A stretch of DNA of 46,302 nucleotides from CAZJRB01 sp964547995 (GTDB lineage Bacteria; Planctomycetota; Planctomycetia; Pirellulales; Thermoguttaceae), in NCBI GenBank assembly GCA_964547995.1, contig CAZJRB010000057.1, forward strand, positions 1-46,302. Direction: 5' to 3'. Positions 9,301-16,662 of this stretch are shown one piece after another (the first letter of the stretch is position 1; the number at the start of each line of letters is the position of its first letter). Both the position numbers and the translations under genes were made by a program. The notes under the pieces are model-generated. The model was not told where the DNA came from. It was given only the letters and a program-made list of their open reading frames with translations, and ran no database searches.

Positions 9301-10021
9301 GCGCGCGGTAATCGACCGAATCCGACCCGTCGCTACTCCCCCTTTGCCCGACAACCTGGCTGGGCTCCTGCAATCGGCTCAGACCCATGTTGACGATCTT
9401 GACCACACCCTGCCGATTCACCAGGATGTTGGACGGTTTGACGTCGGAATGGACAACTTTGCGATCGTGTCCGTGCTGCAACCCGTTGGCCGTCTGGCGG
9501 ATGTAGTCGGCCGCTACGTCGTATTCCAACGGCCCTTGCGCCTGTACCATCTGCTCCAGATCCTGCCCATCGACGAATTCCATGACAAGGAAGAAGCGGC
9601 TTCCTTCGTTGTCGAAGCTGTAGGCCTGGACGACATTGGGATGATCGAGCGAAGCGATGGTTCGGGCTTCCAAGACGAATTTCTCGAGCGAACCGGGCGC
9701 GCTGACGTCTCGCGAGATGGTTTTCAGCGCCACTTGGCGGTTCATCGCCGTGTGATCCGCCAGGAAGACACCGCCCCGGCCCAGCGGGCGTATCAGCTTG
9801 TACTTGCCGAGAAAGAAAGCGGTCCGCCCGGCGACCAACTGAGCAGCCTGCCAATCCGTAAGCAACTCGGCCCCGACAAGCCTTGCTGCCAATGTCTTGG
9901 CATTGTCCCCCTGCCGGATTGCGGCGCGAGCCTGTTGAAGCTGCTCGCCTTCGAGCACTTGGCTCTTCTCCAGCAATTTGAGGAATTCTTCCGCCTTCGC
10001 GACGGCCATCACTTTACCCAC
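6326..10021 (-). CDS. Membrane Ser/Thr kinase-like protein with extracytoplasmic LamG domain
   Basis: The protein has 1231 residues from a GTG at 10021; an in-frame ATG at 10009 is the alternative. Residues 10-66 are the LLTDWQAAQLVAG module. The kinase domain is 74-327. Its glycine loop is shortened to GRGGVFLAD; K100, E118 and D193 (HSDVKPSN) are kept; DFG is NMG at 211-213. Residues 328-376 are a Pro/Ala/Lys-rich linker and 377-400 one membrane span. Outside the membrane lie a beta-rich region (about 460-612), a low-complexity Pro/Glu linker, a LamG/concanavalin-like domain (about 683-890, with FDGGDGRVIL and GLIDDVTIWNRAL), and 340 residues I do not recognise. By analogy the outer part could bind glycan or protein ligands and report to the cytoplasmic domain. 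Whether it phosphorylates is doubtful without the DFG aspartate. Confidence 0.88.
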   Translation of the reverse strand: MGKVMAVAKAEEFLKLLEKSQVLEGEQLQQARAAIRQGDNAKTLAARLVGAELLTDWQAAQLVAGRTAFFLGKYKLIRPLGRGGVFLADHTAMNRQVALKTISRDVSAPGSLEKFVLEARTIASLDHPNVVQAYSFDNEGSRFFLVMEFVDGQDLEQMVQAQGPLEYDVAADYIRQTANGLQHGHDRKVVHSDVKPSNILVNRQGVVKIVNMGLSRLQEPSQVVGQRGSSDGSDSVDYRAPEQALGTTDLNHRVDVYSLGCTLYFLLVGEPPFPGGASQSAQPKDIGEVRPDVPDELVEICERMMAKKPGDRYQTAAEVSEALAKFPPPKRKAKPAARPAPPLKTAQALPIQADEQSSASMRVAARKSKFLATPRQKIIAGAAAGVALLVLAAILVPFMMRSPGAATAEQDPSWIPAGLTDGGQPAGIGEQPADIDEPAAPPVAAETTPQPPPSNPDSLDYGFGAERNPMGVELGTWYTTGQIPSKNQQEKFFPEDGVDLQAKGPNGNLLWREEPSLFEGIPNMFPSTHNSTTYMFRTITAKKPTTLHAGFGSDDTLDVWLNGEHVLAVDQYRAVDVDTERAYLRLNVGENELLLKIRNGGGEHGFSFDGHLADARETGADETPSGAEAPADGQVAVQTPAAVPSVPANETTPDKIPQSEPAESGPGASEQPAAKPALSIAGNLATFNLDEASGRLFDLSGTNHHGIAEGTVTYNETGKHRGALRFDGGDGRVILKDSADFDFSGSFTWTAWIKTRNDGPILAFSKRGGNWSRGGKVMFVRDAKLAVDVNGTGWFGTRSTVNDDKWRHVALVVKANTDGDRDEATLYVDGKADGGKNDWNVDKNPAEADSVMKIGYCNNNFWKGKFNGLIDDVTIWNRALDATEIAATMEAQVNPFEALAQTGNLEPYGKAAMPPNFHSLGELSLNPDADVDLQLVGGRKALPLPRYFQIERGENGKRWLVCLCAPTRGGEPVKAPVAQMLVQGQKLLFQWAKGVPSAKANALLNCGLDVSVDGRTFFLPLGRPVVVKPVVVNITTGTARSILPGDSLPLRESLRLQVVRVEGFPEPRFSPGDTLAPGEATDISFDPETFPKLWLHLAFDVKMRPTVEVTTKIDYEVENMTFRTFKLSEAEQLMNVHQMERRRLFMEMRKVPITDQNKIKDYANKIKKVETEKMAKLVRLGEICKKLKEKPGKVHFRIYTVIDEDHEFLLMQSFPLEKPGGDAAAPPAKDE

Positions 10022-10202
10022 ACTATCCGTGGCGTGACTTGTCAGATGCGCCCCTATCTTGCAGTGTCAGTTTACCAACAATCACCGGAAACCGCAAACC
10101 TCCCCCCCACAATACGGGCACGCGAAGCGGGTTCTCGGAAACTGGGGAATGTAGTCTCAATCGCGCATGACTCGGCCACCACCCACTACTTACCACCGAC
10201 CG

Positions 10203-11828
10203 CTACTTCCGCCACGGTTCGACGTTCGACTCCTTGGCCCATTTCTCGTAGTTCTCGGTCAACTCTTGCACGACAATAGGGAACTGTGGGGCAAGGTCCT
10301 TCATCTCGGTGCGGTCGGCAACGATGTCGTAGAGTTCCCAGGAACCGGGGTACTTGCAGACGATTTTCCACTTGCCGTCTCGCATGGCTTTGTTCCCTTC
10401 GTGTTCCCAGTAGAGCGTATACGGCTGTCGTTTCTCGCCGCGGAAGATGGGCAACAGGCTCTTGCCCGCCGCCGGTTTGAGCGTGTATCCCTTGAAGACC
10501 GCCGGATAGCGAATCTTGGCGATCTTTAGACACGTCGGCACGATGTCCACCACGTGGGCCACCTGGTGGTCGACCTGGCCGGGACGCGTGATCGTCCCCG
10601 GCCAATAGGCAATAAACGGCGTGGCGATCCCCCCTTCATGGACGTAACGCTTGTAGAGCCGAAACGGCGTGTTGCTGGCGTTGGCCCAGGCGATGCCGTA
10701 GCTCTGGTACGTGTTTTCAGGGCCGGGAATCACGTTCGGGTTGTTCCCGACCGACACGCCGCCCCCTGCGTGAGTCCGCGTGGGAACGACCTCGCCTTTC
10801 CATTGGGGAGAGACTTCCTCTTCCGAGGCGCCGTTGTCCGAGAGGAACATCACGAGCGTATTTCGTTCGTCGGCGACCTGCTTGATCTTCTCCATGACGC
10901 GCCCTACCCCGCGGTCCATCATGTCAACCTGGGCGGCGTAGACCTCCATGCGATGCTGTTGCCATGTCTTGTAGGTATTCTGGACCCAAGGCCTCACGCG
11001 GGAGTCGCGGGGAGTCAGCGGCCAATTCACGCTGATTATTCTCTTGGCGATCAGCCGCTTGTAACGGTCATTTCGCATCTGGTCCCAGCCCATGGCATAT
11101 TTTGCCCGATAACGGCCGACCACGTGCCGCGGGGCGTGTAACGGCCAGTGCGGCGCCAGGTAAGCCACGTAAAGAAAAAAGGGCTTGTCCGACTTGGCCG
11201 CTTGTTCGACGTACTGGGCTGCCATGTCGCTGACCACGTCGGTGTAGTAATATTCGCCTTCCTCCGGCCGGTTGAGGAACTGGTTGCCGCGGCAGAGGGT
11301 GACCGGGTCGAAGTAACTGCCGGCCCCGGCAATCGTCCCGTAGAACTTCTCGAACCCGCGTCCCAGGGGCCAGTTGTGCTTCGGGCCGGCAGGGGCCGTA
11401 AAACGCGTGACGTGCCACACGCCCGCAGCAAACGTCTGGTAGCCGGATTCCTGGAGAATCTCGGCGATGCAGGCGCAATCCTTGTTGAGGTTCCCGCGAT
11501 AGCCGGGCTTGCGATAGTCGGTCATCATGTGCCCCACACCGGTCTGGTGCGGCCACAATCCGGTCAGCAACGCTGCGCGGCTGGGGCAACTCCGCCCGCA
11601 GTTGTAGAAGTGCGTCATCCGCAGCCCGCCGTTGGCCAGCCGGTCGATGTTCGGGGTGAAAATCTCGCCGCCGTAGCAGCCCAGGTCGGAATAGCCCAGA
11701 TCGTCGGCCAAAAAAATCACGATGTTCGGCCGCTTCGTACGCGAACGCGTGATCAACTGGGCCGGGCTCTCTGCAAACATGCCGAAAAAAAGGAAAACCG
11801 CCAAAACATGCGCAAGACGGCGAAACAT
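10203..11828 (-). CDS. Sulfatase family protein with Ser at the formylglycine position and missing Lys
   Basis: The protein has 541 residues from the ATG at 11828, with GGAG upstream. A signal peptide is clear (MFRRLAHVLAVFLFFGMFA). The fold is arylsulfatase-like: PNIVIFLADDLGYSDLG with metal-binding DD at 42-43, the active-site segment NCGRSCPSRAALLTG, and FLSDNGAS for the far metal site. In the usual C/S-x-P-x-R signature the modified residue falls on S80 here (codon AGT), making this a Ser-type site. The second signature normally reads GKWH; here it is GVWH, so the sulfate-contacting lysine is V137. It would be exported and might remove sulfate from algal polysaccharides if active. A Ser-specific maturase would be needed, and none is visible in the window. 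A noncatalytic role is possible. Confidence 0.88.
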   Translation of the reverse strand: MFRRLAHVLAVFLFFGMFAESPAQLITRSRTKRPNIVIFLADDLGYSDLGCYGGEIFTPNIDRLANGGLRMTHFYNCGRSCPSRAALLTGLWPHQTGVGHMMTDYRKPGYRGNLNKDCACIAEILQESGYQTFAAGVWHVTRFTAPAGPKHNWPLGRGFEKFYGTIAGAGSYFDPVTLCRGNQFLNRPEEGEYYYTDVVSDMAAQYVEQAAKSDKPFFLYVAYLAPHWPLHAPRHVVGRYRAKYAMGWDQMRNDRYKRLIAKRIISVNWPLTPRDSRVRPWVQNTYKTWQQHRMEVYAAQVDMMDRGVGRVMEKIKQVADERNTLVMFLSDNGASEEEVSPQWKGEVVPTRTHAGGGVSVGNNPNVIPGPENTYQSYGIAWANASNTPFRLYKRYVHEGGIATPFIAYWPGTITRPGQVDHQVAHVVDIVPTCLKIAKIRYPAVFKGYTLKPAAGKSLLPIFRGEKRQPYTLYWEHEGNKAMRDGKWKIVCKYPGSWELYDIVADRTEMKDLAPQFPIVVQELTENYEKWAKESNVEPWRK

Positions 11829-11928
11829 GATTCCATCTCCGTCACATCGTGAGAAATGGGTGCGGGCCGAACCGGTTGGGAAAGACCGACACACCGCTCC
11901 TTGTTCGTTCCGAGTACGCCACCTCCTC

Positions 11929-11958
11929 ATTATACACGATCCCCGGATCGAGGTACAA
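11929..11958 (-). promoter_or_regulatory. Candidate sigma70-like promoter for the sulfatase gene
   Basis: On the minus strand a perfect TATAAT (11929-11934) is preceded, after 18 bases, by TTGTAC (11953-11958). The start codon is about 100 bases downstream. Only three of six bases of the -35 box match, so the call rests mainly on the -10. Confidence 0.4.
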
Positions 11959-11997
11959 CCTGCCGCCGGAGATGCCTTCCCACCGCAAAGCCCAGAA

Positions 11998-12033
11998 TAC
12001 AAAGCCGCGACCATTGGTCGCGGCTTTACAATA
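11998..12033. repeat. Short copy of the 'AAAGCCGCGACC' palindrome, probable terminator
   Basis: Bases 12001-12012 (AAAGCCGCGACC) and 12016-12027 are a perfect inverted repeat around a 3-base loop. It lies 31 bases after the icd stop on the same strand, and the stem ends in T residues, so it can work as an intrinsic terminator. The same sequence forms the ends of the larger elements at 13271-13413, 15433-15609 and 43165-43253. Confidence 0.75.
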
Positions 12034-12058
12034 CCATTGGCGGCTCTACCCACTACGG

Positions 12059-13159
12059 CTACCCGGTGATCTTGTTGCAGATCGCCGTCGCCATTTCCGA
12101 GGTGCCGACGGCGGTCGGGTCGTCGCGGTGCGGCTTCATGTCGTACGTGACGTCTTTACCCTCCAGGATAACCGCCGCGACGGCATTCTCCAGGCGATCG
12201 GCGGCCTCCCGCTCCTTCAGATGCCGCAACATGAGCATCCCGGAGAGGATCAAGGCGGTCGGGTTGACTTTGTTCTGACCTTTGTACTTCGGTGCGCTGC
12301 CGTGCGTGGCTTCGAAGACCGCGCCGTCACGGCCGACGTTCATTCCCGGCGCGACCCCCAGCCCGCCGACCAGACCCGCCGACAGGTCGCTGACGATGTC
12401 CCCATAGAGATTCGGTAGCACGATCACGTCGTACAACTCCGGCTTCTGGACAAGCTGCATGCACATGTTGTCCACAATCCGGTCCTCGAACTCGATGTCG
12501 GGAAAATCCCCGGCGACCTGCTCCGCCGTGTGCAGGAAAAGCCCGTCGCTGTACTTCATGATGTTCGCCTTGTGGACGGCGGTGACCTTCTTGCGGCCGT
12601 TCTCCCGGGCGTACTCAAAGGCATACCGAACGATCCGGTCGCTGCCGGAAATGCTGATCGGTTTGATCGACACCCCGGTCTCGTCACGGCCCGTCTTGAT
12701 CTTTTTGTCCGTCGAGATCTTGCTGATGTAGTCGATCAGCTCGCCGGTCGCCGGTTTGCCGACCTCGAACTCGACCCCGGCGTAGAGGTCTTCGGTGTTT
12801 TCGCGGACGATGACGATGTCGACTCCCTGCTCGCTGAAGAAACTCCGCACGCCGGGGTAGTACTTGCAGGGTCGGACGCACGCGTACAGCCCCAGTTCCT
12901 GGCGGAGATGGACGTTGATGCTGCGGAAGCCCTTTCCGACGGGTGTAGTGATGGGGGCCTTCAGAGTGCATTCGGTCCGTTTGATGCTCTCCATCACCGC
13001 GTCGGGGAGCGGCGTACCCGTCTTTTCCATCACGTCGCTGCCCGCCGCTTGCACGTCCCAATGAATATCCACGCCCGTCGCATCGACGCATCGCCGTGCC
13101 GCTTCGGCCAGCTCGGGACCCACCCCGTCGCCGGTGATTAACGTAACTTCGTGAGCCAT
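12059..13159 (-). CDS. icd: Isocitrate dehydrogenase, short monomer type
   Basis: The protein has 366 residues from the ATG at 13159, with AAGGATGG upstream. It belongs to the isocitrate/isopropylmalate dehydrogenase family. S80 in FRSINVHLRQELGLY, with its arginines, contacts isocitrate; K197 in HKANIMKYSDG is the catalytic lysine; NLYGDIVSD (about 250-258) supplies the metal aspartates. It converts isocitrate to 2-oxoglutarate and CO2 in the TCA cycle. At the coenzyme site it has APKY (K291, Y292), the Lys-Tyr pair of NADP enzymes. However, the later arginine of the E. coli enzyme appears replaced (YDMKP), so coenzyme preference is uncertain. It is shorter than E. coli Icd (416), close to the NAD and homoisocitrate dehydrogenase group. 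A promoter candidate lies just upstream. Confidence 0.9.
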   Translation of the reverse strand: MAHEVTLITGDGVGPELAEAARRCVDATGVDIHWDVQAAGSDVMEKTGTPLPDAVMESIKRTECTLKAPITTPVGKGFRSINVHLRQELGLYACVRPCKYYPGVRSFFSEQGVDIVIVRENTEDLYAGVEFEVGKPATGELIDYISKISTDKKIKTGRDETGVSIKPISISGSDRIVRYAFEYARENGRKKVTAVHKANIMKYSDGLFLHTAEQVAGDFPDIEFEDRIVDNMCMQLVQKPELYDVIVLPNLYGDIVSDLSAGLVGGLGVAPGMNVGRDGAVFEATHGSAPKYKGQNKVNPTALILSGMLMLRHLKEREAADRLENAVAAVILEGKDVTYDMKPHRDDPTAVGTSEMATAICNKITG

Positions 13160-13211
13160 CGTTCCATCCTTGCTTGTGAAAAGTCCATGTTGCAGTAAAC
13201 GGGAAGCCGGA

Positions 13212-13240
13212 ACTCTATCAAATATACGCAAAACGGTCAA
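13212..13240 (-). promoter_or_regulatory. Candidate sigma70-like promoter for icd
   Basis: On the minus strand TTGACC (13235-13240) and TAGAGT (13212-13217) are separated by 17 bases, about 55 bases before the icd start codon. They match consensus at five and four of six positions. The gap is A+T-rich compared with its surroundings. Confidence 0.5.
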
Positions 13241-13270
13241 CAATGGTTTGCACGAATTCCCGTGCTCGGA

Positions 13271-13413
13271 TACAAAGCCGCGACCACCTCGCGGAGAAGC
13301 GGGGGAGCGGCTTGCCACGCCAAGAACTCGGATGCTACAATCACCGTTTGGAGCGAATGATGCAGCCGGCATTTACCCCAGGTTCCCCGCGACCGGTGGT
13401 CGCGGCTTTGTAG
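13271..13413. repeat. 143-base palindrome-ended element upstream of the GH127 gene
   Basis: The ends TACAAAGCCGCGACCAC (13271-13287) and its exact reverse complement (13397-13413) form 17-base terminal inverted repeats. The interior is not obviously coding. It lies between icd and the GH127 gene and stops 36 bases before the GH127 start codon, so it forms or abuts that gene's leader. It is the same family as the outer element at 15433-15609. Confidence 0.8.
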
Positions 13414-13449
13414 TTGATGATCGACGTTCATACCCTCTGGAGACCGGCA

Positions 13450-15432
13450 ATGAAACTGAGCAAAGTCGTACTGCTGTGGACTGTGTTCGTCGTGGCTGGG
13501 AGTTGTGCTGTAGCTGTACCGCCGAAAAAGCCGGCTCCCCACGTCAAGCTTGCCGTGCCGCCCTTGGCTGATGTGCGGATCGAAGATCAGTTCTGGACGC
13601 CGCGGATCAAGATTTGCCGGGAAGTGACGCTGCCGCATTGCTTCGAGATGTGCGAGAAGACCGGGCGGATCAGCAATTTCGCCAAGGCGGCCGGACAGAT
13701 GCCGGGCAAGTTCCAGGGCATCTGGTTCAACGACTCCGACGTACACAAAATCCTTCAGGGGGCCGCCTATTCCTTGCACATGCACCCCGATCCGAAGCTC
13801 GAGAAGATGACCGATGACGTGATCGCCAAGATCGCCGCCGCCCAGCAGCCGGACGGGTACATCCTCTGCTTCTTCATTCTCGGCAACGCGGCCGAGCGGT
13901 TCAAACATATCCACCGCCCGGCACGGCACGAACTCTACACGATCGGCCACCTGATCGAAGCCGGGCCCGTTCATTACGAAATGACCGGCAAGCGAGACTT
14001 CCTCGACGTGGCCATCAAAGCGGCCGATCATATCGACTCGATCTTCGGGCCAGGCAAGCGGATGGACGTGCCGGAACACCAGGAAATCGAACTGGCCCTG
14101 ATCAAGCTCTACGAGGTGACCGGGGAGAAACGGTACCTGAACCTCGCCAAGTTCTTCATCGACCAGCGCGGCAACGCCGAGGGGCACAAACTCTACGGGC
14201 CGTACTCCCAAGACCACCGTCCGGTGCGCAAGCAGGATGAAGCCGTCGGCCACGCCGTTCGCGCGATGTACAACTGTATCGGCATGGCCGATCTCTACGC
14301 CCACACCGGCGACCCTGAATTGCTGGCGGCCTGCCGGCGGCTCTGGGAGAGCACCACGCACCGGAAGATGTACGTGACCGGCGGCGTGGGGGCAACCGGG
14401 CGAGGAGAAGCCTTCGGGGCCGACTACGATCTACCCAACGCGACGGCGTACGCCGAGACGTGTGCCCAAATCGGCTTGATCTTCTTCGCCCATCGCATGT
14501 TGCTGATCGAGCCGGACGCCGAGTATGCCGACGTCATGGAACGGGCGCTCTACAACGCATTTCTTTCCGGCTTGAGCCTTTCGGGCGACAAGTTCTTCTA
14601 CCAGAACCGGCTGGCCTCCAAAGGCAACTATCGCCGGCCCGAGTGGTACGGTTGTGCGTGCTGCCCGAGCAATGTGGTTCGCGTCTATCCAAAGCTTGGG
14701 CGGTTCATCTACGCCCACGATGATTCGACGATCTATGTAAATCTCTACGCCGCCGGCACCGCGAAGATCCCCGTAAAGGGAAGTGTCGTGACGCTGAAAC
14801 AGGAAACCCGTTATCCTTGGGACGGGCACGTTACGCTGACGGTCACGCCGCCGAAGCAGCAGATGTTCGATCTCTGCCTGCGGATCCCCGGCTGGTGCCG
14901 CGACAGCGAAACGCCCGGCGGGCTCTACCGAACGGCCGGCGAGAAGGCAAAACCAACGCTGAAAATCAACGGGCAGGAAATCAAGTACGATTCGCTCGAC
15001 AAGGGTTATCTTCGCATTACGACCAATTGGAATCCCGGCGACAAGGTCGAACTCGATTTGCCGATGCCGATCCGGCGGGTCTATGCCCATCCGGATGTCA
15101 AAGAGGATGCCGGGCGGGTCGCACTGCAACGCGGGCCGATCGTCTATTGTGTCGAAGCGGTGGACCATGGCGGGCGCGTGAGCCACCTGATTTTGCCGCC
15201 CGATGCGAAACTCACCGCCGAACACCGCGGGGCCCTGCTCGGCGGAGTGACCGTCATCACCGGCAAGGCGAAGGCTCGTACGGCCGGCTCAAACGAATTG
15301 CAATCGGTCGACTTTCTGGCGATTCCGTATTACGCCTGGGAGAACCGCACACCGGGCGAGATGACCGTCTGGCTGCCGGAGAAGCTCGAGCTGGCCACGC
15401 CGATTTCGCCGCCGACAAGCCCTGACCAGTGA
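13450..15432 (+). CDS. GH127-type beta-L-arabinofuranosidase-like glycosidase, secreted
   Basis: The protein has 660 residues from the ATG at 13450, with GGAG upstream; the frame extends 36 bases further to poor starts. A signal peptide covers residues 1-24 (LSKVVLLWTVFVVAGSCAVA). The (alpha/alpha)6 core is GH127/DUF1680-like. The zinc-site residues of this family are visible: E336 and C338 in AETCAQIG, and C404-C405 in GCACCPSN, the second Cys pair holding the nucleophile. Spacing is close to Bifidobacterium HypBA1 (E338, C340, C417, C418). It should act outside the cytoplasm on L-arabinofuranose or a related sugar of plant or algal glycans. A palindromic element lies on each side, and the UroD-family gene follows on the same strand. 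Confidence 0.88.
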   Translation: MKLSKVVLLWTVFVVAGSCAVAVPPKKPAPHVKLAVPPLADVRIEDQFWTPRIKICREVTLPHCFEMCEKTGRISNFAKAAGQMPGKFQGIWFNDSDVHKILQGAAYSLHMHPDPKLEKMTDDVIAKIAAAQQPDGYILCFFILGNAAERFKHIHRPARHELYTIGHLIEAGPVHYEMTGKRDFLDVAIKAADHIDSIFGPGKRMDVPEHQEIELALIKLYEVTGEKRYLNLAKFFIDQRGNAEGHKLYGPYSQDHRPVRKQDEAVGHAVRAMYNCIGMADLYAHTGDPELLAACRRLWESTTHRKMYVTGGVGATGRGEAFGADYDLPNATAYAETCAQIGLIFFAHRMLLIEPDAEYADVMERALYNAFLSGLSLSGDKFFYQNRLASKGNYRRPEWYGCACCPSNVVRVYPKLGRFIYAHDDSTIYVNLYAAGTAKIPVKGSVVTLKQETRYPWDGHVTLTVTPPKQQMFDLCLRIPGWCRDSETPGGLYRTAGEKAKPTLKINGQEIKYDSLDKGYLRITTNWNPGDKVELDLPMPIRRVYAHPDVKEDAGRVALQRGPIVYCVEAVDHGGRVSHLILPPDAKLTAEHRGALLGGVTVITGKAKARTAGSNELQSVDFLAIPYYAWENRTPGEMTVWLPEKLELATPISPPTSPDQ

Positions 15433-15609
15433 CTACAAAGCCGCGACCGCTGAGGCTGTGACTTTTTGTAGGGAACGCCCTCTGTGGCGTTCCGAAACCC
15501 GGAAAACACGCTCGTTGCTGCTTCCCGGAACGCCACAGAGGGCGTTCCCTACAGACTGAACGTGTCAAACGCCAAAAAGTCACAGCCTCGCTGGTCGCGG
15601 CTTTTGTAG
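15433..15609. repeat. Three nested palindromic elements
   Basis: The outer arms are 15433-15448 (CTACAAAGCCGCGACC) and 15593-15609, the right arm with one extra T. Inside them lies an unrelated perfect 17-base pair, 15452-15468 (GAGGCTGTGACTTTTTG) and 15573-15589. Inside that, 15467-15494 and 15526-15553 form a perfect 28-base pair around a 31-base loop. The outer family recurs at 11998, 13271 and 43165; the inner family recurs at 37991-38108. The stack looks like element inserted into element. It begins at the base after the GH127 stop and ends 17 bases before the next gene. Confidence 0.88.
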
Positions 15610-15626
15610 TTTGTAGGATGAGAGAC

Positions 15627-16604
15627 ATGACTCCGAAAGAGAACTTACTGCGGGCGATTCGATGTGAGCAGCCGCAATGGGTGCCGGAAGGGCTCGACGG
15701 GCCGGTCTACCTGGCCAACGTGGCCACGATCTGGTCGCCGGTCGCCGAACGCCCGGAAGAGCCAGGGCCGGATGCCTTTGGCGTCGACTGGTCGCTGAAG
15801 GAACACGCCGAGGGCGGAACCTACCCCACGCACGGCGGGCACACGATCAGCCGGCTCGGGCGGTGGCGGGACGAGATTACCATCCCGCACGTCGACGATC
15901 AGGACTGGGACCGCATCCGGGCGGAAGCCGAAGCGGTCGACCGCGACGAGAACCTCGTGATGGGGTTCGTCGAGATGGGGCTCTTCGAGCGGTCGTACCT
16001 GTTGCTCGGCATGGAAGAGGCCCTAATGGCGTACATGACCGACCCGGACGAAATGTCCGCGATGCTCGGGGCAATCGCCGACTACAAGATCGAGGTCATC
16101 GAGCGGTTTCACGACGACGCCCGGCTCGACATGGTCTGGTACGGCGACGACTGGGGCACGCAGGACGCCCTGTTCCTGCCGCCGGACGTTTGGCGACGGG
16201 CCGTCAAGCCACACACCCTGCGAATCTTCGATTGTATGCGCAAACGAGGGATTATCATCAACCTGCACACGTGCGGAAAGGTCGAGGCGATTTTCGGCGA
16301 CATCATCGAAATGGGCGCCGACATGTGGAATCCTTGTCAACCGTGCAACGATCTCGCCCGGCTGAAACAGGAATACGGCGACCGCATCGCGTTTCATGGC
16401 GGCATTGACAGCCAGTTCGTGCTGGACCGCCCGGGGGTGACCGCCGAAGAGGTCCGCGCGGAGGCCCGCCGGTGCATCGACACGCTGGCCCCCGGCGGCG
16501 GCTACATCGCCGGGCCAAGCCATCACGTACCCCACGACCCGGAACTGCTGGCCGCGCTGCGGGAAGAAGTTGAGACGTACGGCCGGCAGCTCTACGGACA
16601 GTGA
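15627..16604 (+). CDS. Uroporphyrinogen decarboxylase-family (methyltransferase-like) protein
   Basis: The protein has 325 residues from the ATG at 15627, chosen because AGGATGAG sits at the right distance; an ATG three codons earlier overlaps that ribosome site. It is of the URO-D superfamily, with MTPKENLLRAI at the start and NLHTCGKVEAIF in the second half. The HxC pair there matches the zinc site of the MtaA/MtbA corrinoid-methyltransferase branch rather than true HemE. GLDGPVYL replaces the HemE N-terminal arginine motif. True haem synthesis is therefore unlikely; methyl transfer or demethylation of a small substrate is the better guess. It lies just downstream of the nested palindrome and the GH127 gene, so a catabolic role with the glycosidase is possible but unproven. 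Confidence 0.78.
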   Translation: MTPKENLLRAIRCEQPQWVPEGLDGPVYLANVATIWSPVAERPEEPGPDAFGVDWSLKEHAEGGTYPTHGGHTISRLGRWRDEITIPHVDDQDWDRIRAEAEAVDRDENLVMGFVEMGLFERSYLLLGMEEALMAYMTDPDEMSAMLGAIADYKIEVIERFHDDARLDMVWYGDDWGTQDALFLPPDVWRRAVKPHTLRIFDCMRKRGIIINLHTCGKVEAIFGDIIEMGADMWNPCQPCNDLARLKQEYGDRIAFHGGIDSQFVLDRPGVTAEEVRAEARRCIDTLAPGGGYIAGPSHHVPHDPELLAALREEVETYGRQLYGQ

Positions 16605-16662
16605 GTCCGCGTATTTCCCTCCCTAAGGCTGGTTTCCGCCGACACGCTTAGCACCTGTGCCC

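Noticed and set aside
7220..10279. A 1019-codon open frame on the plus strand
   Set aside because: It lies opposite the kinase/LamG gene, whose minus-strand frame has clear domains. The plus-strand product is rich in Arg, Gly and Val with no recognisable family; high-GC codon bias creates such shadows.
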